Of a DNA stretch of 9,128 bases, positions 6,776-9,128 are shown one piece after another. How positions within the stretch are numbered: position 1 is the first letter of the stretch; every line of letters begins with the position of its first letter. Made by a program: the position numbers and the translations under genes. The notes under the pieces are model-generated. The model saw only the letters and a program-made list of their open reading frames with translations, ran no database searches and was not told the origin of the DNA. Location of the stretch: the NCBI GenBank assembly GCA_964620645.1, contig CAZUHU010000156.1, forward strand, positions 1-9,128. Reading direction: 5' to 3'. The DNA is from Bog-950 sp964620645. GTDB lineage: Bacteria; Bacteroidota; Bacteroidia; Chitinophagales; LD1.

Positions 6776-8326
6776 GTGATAAAAGAGTTAGTCATACACT
6801 CAACCACAAACGGGGTGGATATAGCCCTGTTGGAAGATAAGCGTTTGGTTGAACTCCACCAGGAGCGCTTTAACAACCAGTTTAATGTAGGCGATATATT
6901 TTTAGGGAAAATAAAAAAGGTAATGCCCGGCCTTAACGCCGCTTTTGTTGACGTAGGCCACGAAAAAGACGCCTTTCTGCATTACACCGATCTTAGCCCC
7001 GATGTTCGTTCCCTAATGAAGTTTACCGGCCAGTGTATTGCCGGTAATGTAACGCCCGAACAAATGCTCAACAATTTTGAGCAGCAAAAGCAAATAGTAA
7101 AAACAGGCAACGTAAAGGATGTACTGCAAAACAAGAACAACATTCTTGTGCAGATACTAAAGGAACCCATATCTACCAAGGGCCCGCGCCTAACCTGCGA
7201 AATTTCAATGGCAGGCCGCTTTTTAGTGCTAACCCCCTTTAACGATACCGTTGGCGTTTCAAAAAAGATTGATTCAGCCGAAGAGCGTAAGCGCCTTAAA
7301 GTATTGGTTGAAAGCCTTAAGCCTAAAAACTTTGGTGTTATTGTTCGCACAGTTGCCGCAGGTAAAGGTGCTGCCGAGCTGCACCAGGATTTACTGATGC
7401 TACAGGAGAAATGGCAGCTGATGATGAAAAACCTGAAGCACGCCCAACCGGTGGTAAAAGTGCTTAGCGAGCTGGATAAGACCCAAAGTATATTACGCGA
7501 TTTGCTGAGCGCTGAATTCCACAAAATTGTAACCGATGATGGTTCGGTAGCCCGCGATATAGAAAACTTTTTAGCCCGTATTGCCCCCGATAAAAAAGGC
7601 ATTGTTCAACACCATACCGGCAAGGCACCGGTGTTCGACCATTACGGCGTAACCCGCCAGATTAAAGCCAGCTTTGGCAAAACGGTTAACATGGCAAACG
7701 GCAGCTATGTTATATTGGAAAAAACCGAAGCGCTGCACGTGGTGGACGTAAACAGTGGCCACCGCTCCACTATGGAGGGCGACCAGGAAAGCAACGCCCT
7801 TAAGGTAAACATTGAGGCGGCTGAGGAAATTGCCCGCCAGTTGCGCCTGCGCGATATGGGCGGCATTATCATCATAGACTTTATTGACATGAAGAACCCC
7901 GACAACAAAAAGGTGCTTTATGGCAAAATGAAGGAGTTTATGCAAAACGACCGCGCCACGCATACCATACTGCCGCTTTCCAAGTTTAACATCATGCAAA
8001 TTACGCGCGAGCGTGTGCGTCCTGAAATAAACATCTCCACTACCGAGGCCTGCCCTACCTGTGGTGGCACCGGCCAGATAAACGCTTCGCTGCTGTTGAT
8101 TGACGGCATTGAAGAGGACCTTGACCACCTACTGAATACGCACAAAAAGCTTAAGCTTTATTGTCATCCCATTATTGCTGCCTACCTTAAAAAAGGCTTC
8201 CCTTCATTACGCATGAAGTGGTTCCTTAACAAAAAACGTTGGGTAAGCATAACCCCTAACGAGGACTTCGGTATTACAGAATACAAGTTCTTTGATGACA
8301 ATGATGAGGAGATTAAACTGGAGTGA
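6776..8326 (+). CDS. rng: Ribonuclease G (RNase E/G family endoribonuclease)
   Basis: This single-strand-specific endoribonuclease of the RNase E/G family acts in rRNA maturation and mRNA decay. The 516 residues match the RNase G-type catalytic core without the long RNase E C-terminal scaffold. An N-terminal S1-containing region (about 35-145) carries GDIFLGKIKKVMPGLNAAFVDVG (read in parts, 39-61). The catalytic domain has the two metal-binding aspartates, D324 in VVDVNSG and D368 in IIIIDFIDM. The Zn-link CPTC has cysteines C426 and C429. Between the S1 strands FLHYTD and ILVQILKEP it carries about 20 more residues than I recall in E. coli RNase G. Translation starts at GTG 6776: the MIKELVIHST N-terminus fits the family and no ATG lies nearby in frame. 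A hairpin with a T-tract touches this start codon. The nearest upstream gene is the 29-residue basic protein. Confidence 0.96.
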   Translation: MIKELVIHSTTNGVDIALLEDKRLVELHQERFNNQFNVGDIFLGKIKKVMPGLNAAFVDVGHEKDAFLHYTDLSPDVRSLMKFTGQCIAGNVTPEQMLNNFEQQKQIVKTGNVKDVLQNKNNILVQILKEPISTKGPRLTCEISMAGRFLVLTPFNDTVGVSKKIDSAEERKRLKVLVESLKPKNFGVIVRTVAAGKGAAELHQDLLMLQEKWQLMMKNLKHAQPVVKVLSELDKTQSILRDLLSAEFHKIVTDDGSVARDIENFLARIAPDKKGIVQHHTGKAPVFDHYGVTRQIKASFGKTVNMANGSYVILEKTEALHVVDVNSGHRSTMEGDQESNALKVNIEAAEEIARQLRLRDMGGIIIIDFIDMKNPDNKKVLYGKMKEFMQNDRATHTILPLSKFNIMQITRERVRPEINISTTEACPTCGGTGQINASLLLIDGIEEDLDHLLNTHKKLKLYCHPIIAAYLKKGFPSLRMKWFLNKKRWVSITPNEDFGITEYKFFDDNDEEIKLE

Positions 8327-8403
8327 GACCGGCCCGGTAACTACCGCCGCAAGCCGCCGTATAAACCTTACACGCCAAATAGCCTTTTAACTAATTTGTA
8401 TTT

Positions 8404-8421
8404 AAGCCATTAAAGGCTTTT
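8404..8421 (+). terminator. Weak hairpin after rng
   Basis: AAGCC (8404-8408) and GGCTT (8415-8419) can pair around loop ATTAAA, followed by only two T's. An alternative 7-pair stem joins AGCCTTT (8381-8387) to AAAGGCT (8412-8418) with a 24-base loop. Either could help end the rng transcript, but both are weak, and the segment overlaps the proposed promoter of the next gene. Confidence 0.25.
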
Positions 8422-8447
8422 GTGCATCTAAAACTTTTTTATTTTGG
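8419..8447 (+). promoter_or_regulatory. Candidate Bacteroidetes-type promoter for the first lipoprotein gene
   Basis: TTTG (8419-8422) and TATTTTGG (8440-8447) are 17 bases apart, close to the TTTG / TAnnTTTG pattern with one mismatch. Transcription would begin about 10 bases before the ATG at 8464. This argues for that start over the in-frame GTG at 8422, which lies inside the promoter. Confidence 0.5.
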
Positions 8448-8463
8448 CAGACAAATTGCGACT

Positions 8464-8874
8464 ATGAAAAAACTCTTCGCGGCGTTTATGTTACTGGTAG
8501 TGGCTGCAGGCTGCAATAAGGAAAAAATCTACAAAGAGAACCTTAACGGCGAATGGCAGGTTTACAAATACCTGCTGCGTAACGTAGATAAGACCACTAC
8601 CTTTGCCGCTACTTATCCTGATTACAGTATTACTTTTTCTGAAAACGGCAGCTTTGTGGAGTATTACGCAAGCCCCGATTCAATAGTAGTTAACGGTACT
8701 TTTTCTTTTGCTGATAACGACGAGAAGCTGGTATTGGAAAACGAATACCTGGACCTGACCGACAGCACTAACAAAACGTATAGAAGAGAATTTACCATCT
8801 TTAACCTCAGCAAAGATCATGTGCAGCTTAAAACCGATTCTTCTCAGCTGTATATGAAAAAGAAAACCGAATAA
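8464..8874 (+). CDS. Lipocalin-like lipoprotein (first of a tandem pair)
   Basis: The 136-residue product starts with a typical lipoprotein signal, MKKLFAAFMLLVVAAGC, with lipobox AAGC and the lipidated cysteine at residue 17. The mature part opens with NLNGEWQVYKYL, the G-x-W motif typical of the first strand of lipocalin-like domains. Alternating strands follow (YSITFSENGSFVEYY, then NGTFSFADNDEKLVLE, then HVQLKTDSSQLYMKKK), suggesting a small beta-barrel of the lipocalin-like DUF type common in Bacteroidetes lipoproteins. The ligand and role are unknown. ATG 8464 is chosen because it places the signal peptide at the N-terminus and follows the candidate promoter. A related gene begins 27 bases downstream. 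Lipidation is well supported, while the fold is inferred from pattern only. Confidence 0.85.
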   Translation: MKKLFAAFMLLVVAAGCNKEKIYKENLNGEWQVYKYLLRNVDKTTTFAATYPDYSITFSENGSFVEYYASPDSIVVNGTFSFADNDEKLVLENEYLDLTDSTNKTYRREFTIFNLSKDHVQLKTDSSQLYMKKKTE

Positions 8875-8901
8875 TTTTTTCGAACCCATAACCCATTCCG
8901 C

Positions 8902-9128
8902 GTGAAAAAATTCCTGTTCCTTGCCCTAGTTCTTACTGTGGCCTTAACTGCCTGTAACCGTAAAACCTTTGTAAAAAAACTGGTAGGCACCTGGAGCCTG
9001 GACCGCTACCTTTTTGACGGACAGGATAAAACCCTGTACTACGATACTACTTACCGCGGTTGGGAAATTGACTTTACTGAAGATAACCGCTATACCCAAA
9101 AATACAGCGAGTTCAGTTTCTCAGTAGA
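8902..9128 (+). CDS. Lipocalin-like lipoprotein (second of a tandem pair, partial at right edge)
   Basis: GTG 8902 opens a frame that continues past the right edge; 75 residues are visible. It begins KKFLFLALVLTVALTAC after the start residue, a lipoprotein signal with lipobox LTAC and the lipidated cysteine at residue 18. The mature part then reads LVGTWSLDRYLFDGQDKT, with the same G-x-W opening as its upstream neighbour and a similar following strand (WEIDFTEDNRYTQKY). The gene lies 27 bases after the first lipoprotein's stop and is probably co-transcribed with it. The GTG start is chosen because it directly precedes the Lys-Lys of the signal peptide. The total length and C-terminal half are unknown, as are ligand and function. 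Confidence 0.8.
   Translation, partial: MKKFLFLALVLTVALTACNRKTFVKKLVGTWSLDRYLFDGQDKTLYYDTTYRGWEIDFTEDNRYTQKYSEFSFSV

Noticed and set aside
6982..8128. Two long open frames (206 and 185 codons) on the minus strand opposite rng
   Set aside because: They lie wholly inside a well-supported rng gene, have no recognisable domains, and their compositions (Ser/Cys/Phe-rich; mixed) are typical of antisense shadow frames.
8331..8341. ACCGG-C-CCGGT palindrome just after rng
   Set aside because: It is too short, lacks a usable loop, and no T-run follows, so it is not a convincing terminator.
8422..8463. An upstream GTG start adding 14 residues to the first lipoprotein
   Set aside because: It would bury the signal peptide inside the protein and overlap the candidate promoter; ATG 8464 gives a standard lipoprotein N-terminus.
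1..9128. Search for CRISPR arrays, tRNA or rRNA genes, insertion sequences, toxin-antitoxin pairs and defence genes
   Set aside because: No direct-repeat arrays, cloverleaf-like segments, transposases or terminal inverted repeats were seen by eye; all sizeable frames are accounted for by the listed genes.

Overview
The window looks like chromosomal DNA from a member of the Bacteroidota (Bacteroidetes). Three things point there. It carries the mutY-ssb-gldE-gldD gene order with the gliding-motility proteins GldE and GldD. It carries the HU / TPR / tiny COX24-like basic protein / RNase G block that I recognise from this phylum. Its candidate promoters resemble the TTTG / TAnnTTTG type rather than TTGACA / TATAAT, and starts lack clear Shine-Dalgarno sequences. 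The family-level assignment (a Sphingobacteriales- or Chitinophagales-like organism) is a guess.

Left half (1-5204), all on the minus strand and so read right to left: mutY (adenine glycosylase), ssb (single-stranded DNA-binding protein), gldE (CNNM/CBS membrane protein), gldD (lipoprotein) and recG (branch-migration helicase, running off the left edge). Gaps are 58 and 33 bases, then a 17-base gldE/gldD overlap, then 64 bases. This suggests one long transcript, perhaps with an extra weak promoter before recG. Three genes serve DNA replication and repair. The embedded gldE-gldD pair belongs to the gliding/secretion-associated envelope machinery.

A 137-base divergent intergenic region (5205-5341) separates the two halves and holds a good promoter candidate for the rightward genes.

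Right half (5342-9128), all on the plus strand: an HU/IHF-family DNA-binding protein, a membrane-anchored TPR protein, a 29-residue very basic COX24/AURKAIP1-like protein, a strong hairpin terminator candidate, then a second hairpin followed by eight T's that touch the GTG start of rng (RNase E/G family endoribonuclease). After rng come two tandem, related, lipocalin-like lipoproteins, the second cut by the right edge.

No rRNA, tRNA, CRISPR array, insertion sequence or phage gene is visible, and no gene-free stretch exceeds 300 bases. The window is mostly conserved core genome. I see no clear new multi-gene system. The best leads are the 29-residue protein beside rng, the terminator-like structure abutting the rng start codon, and the tandem lipoproteins.
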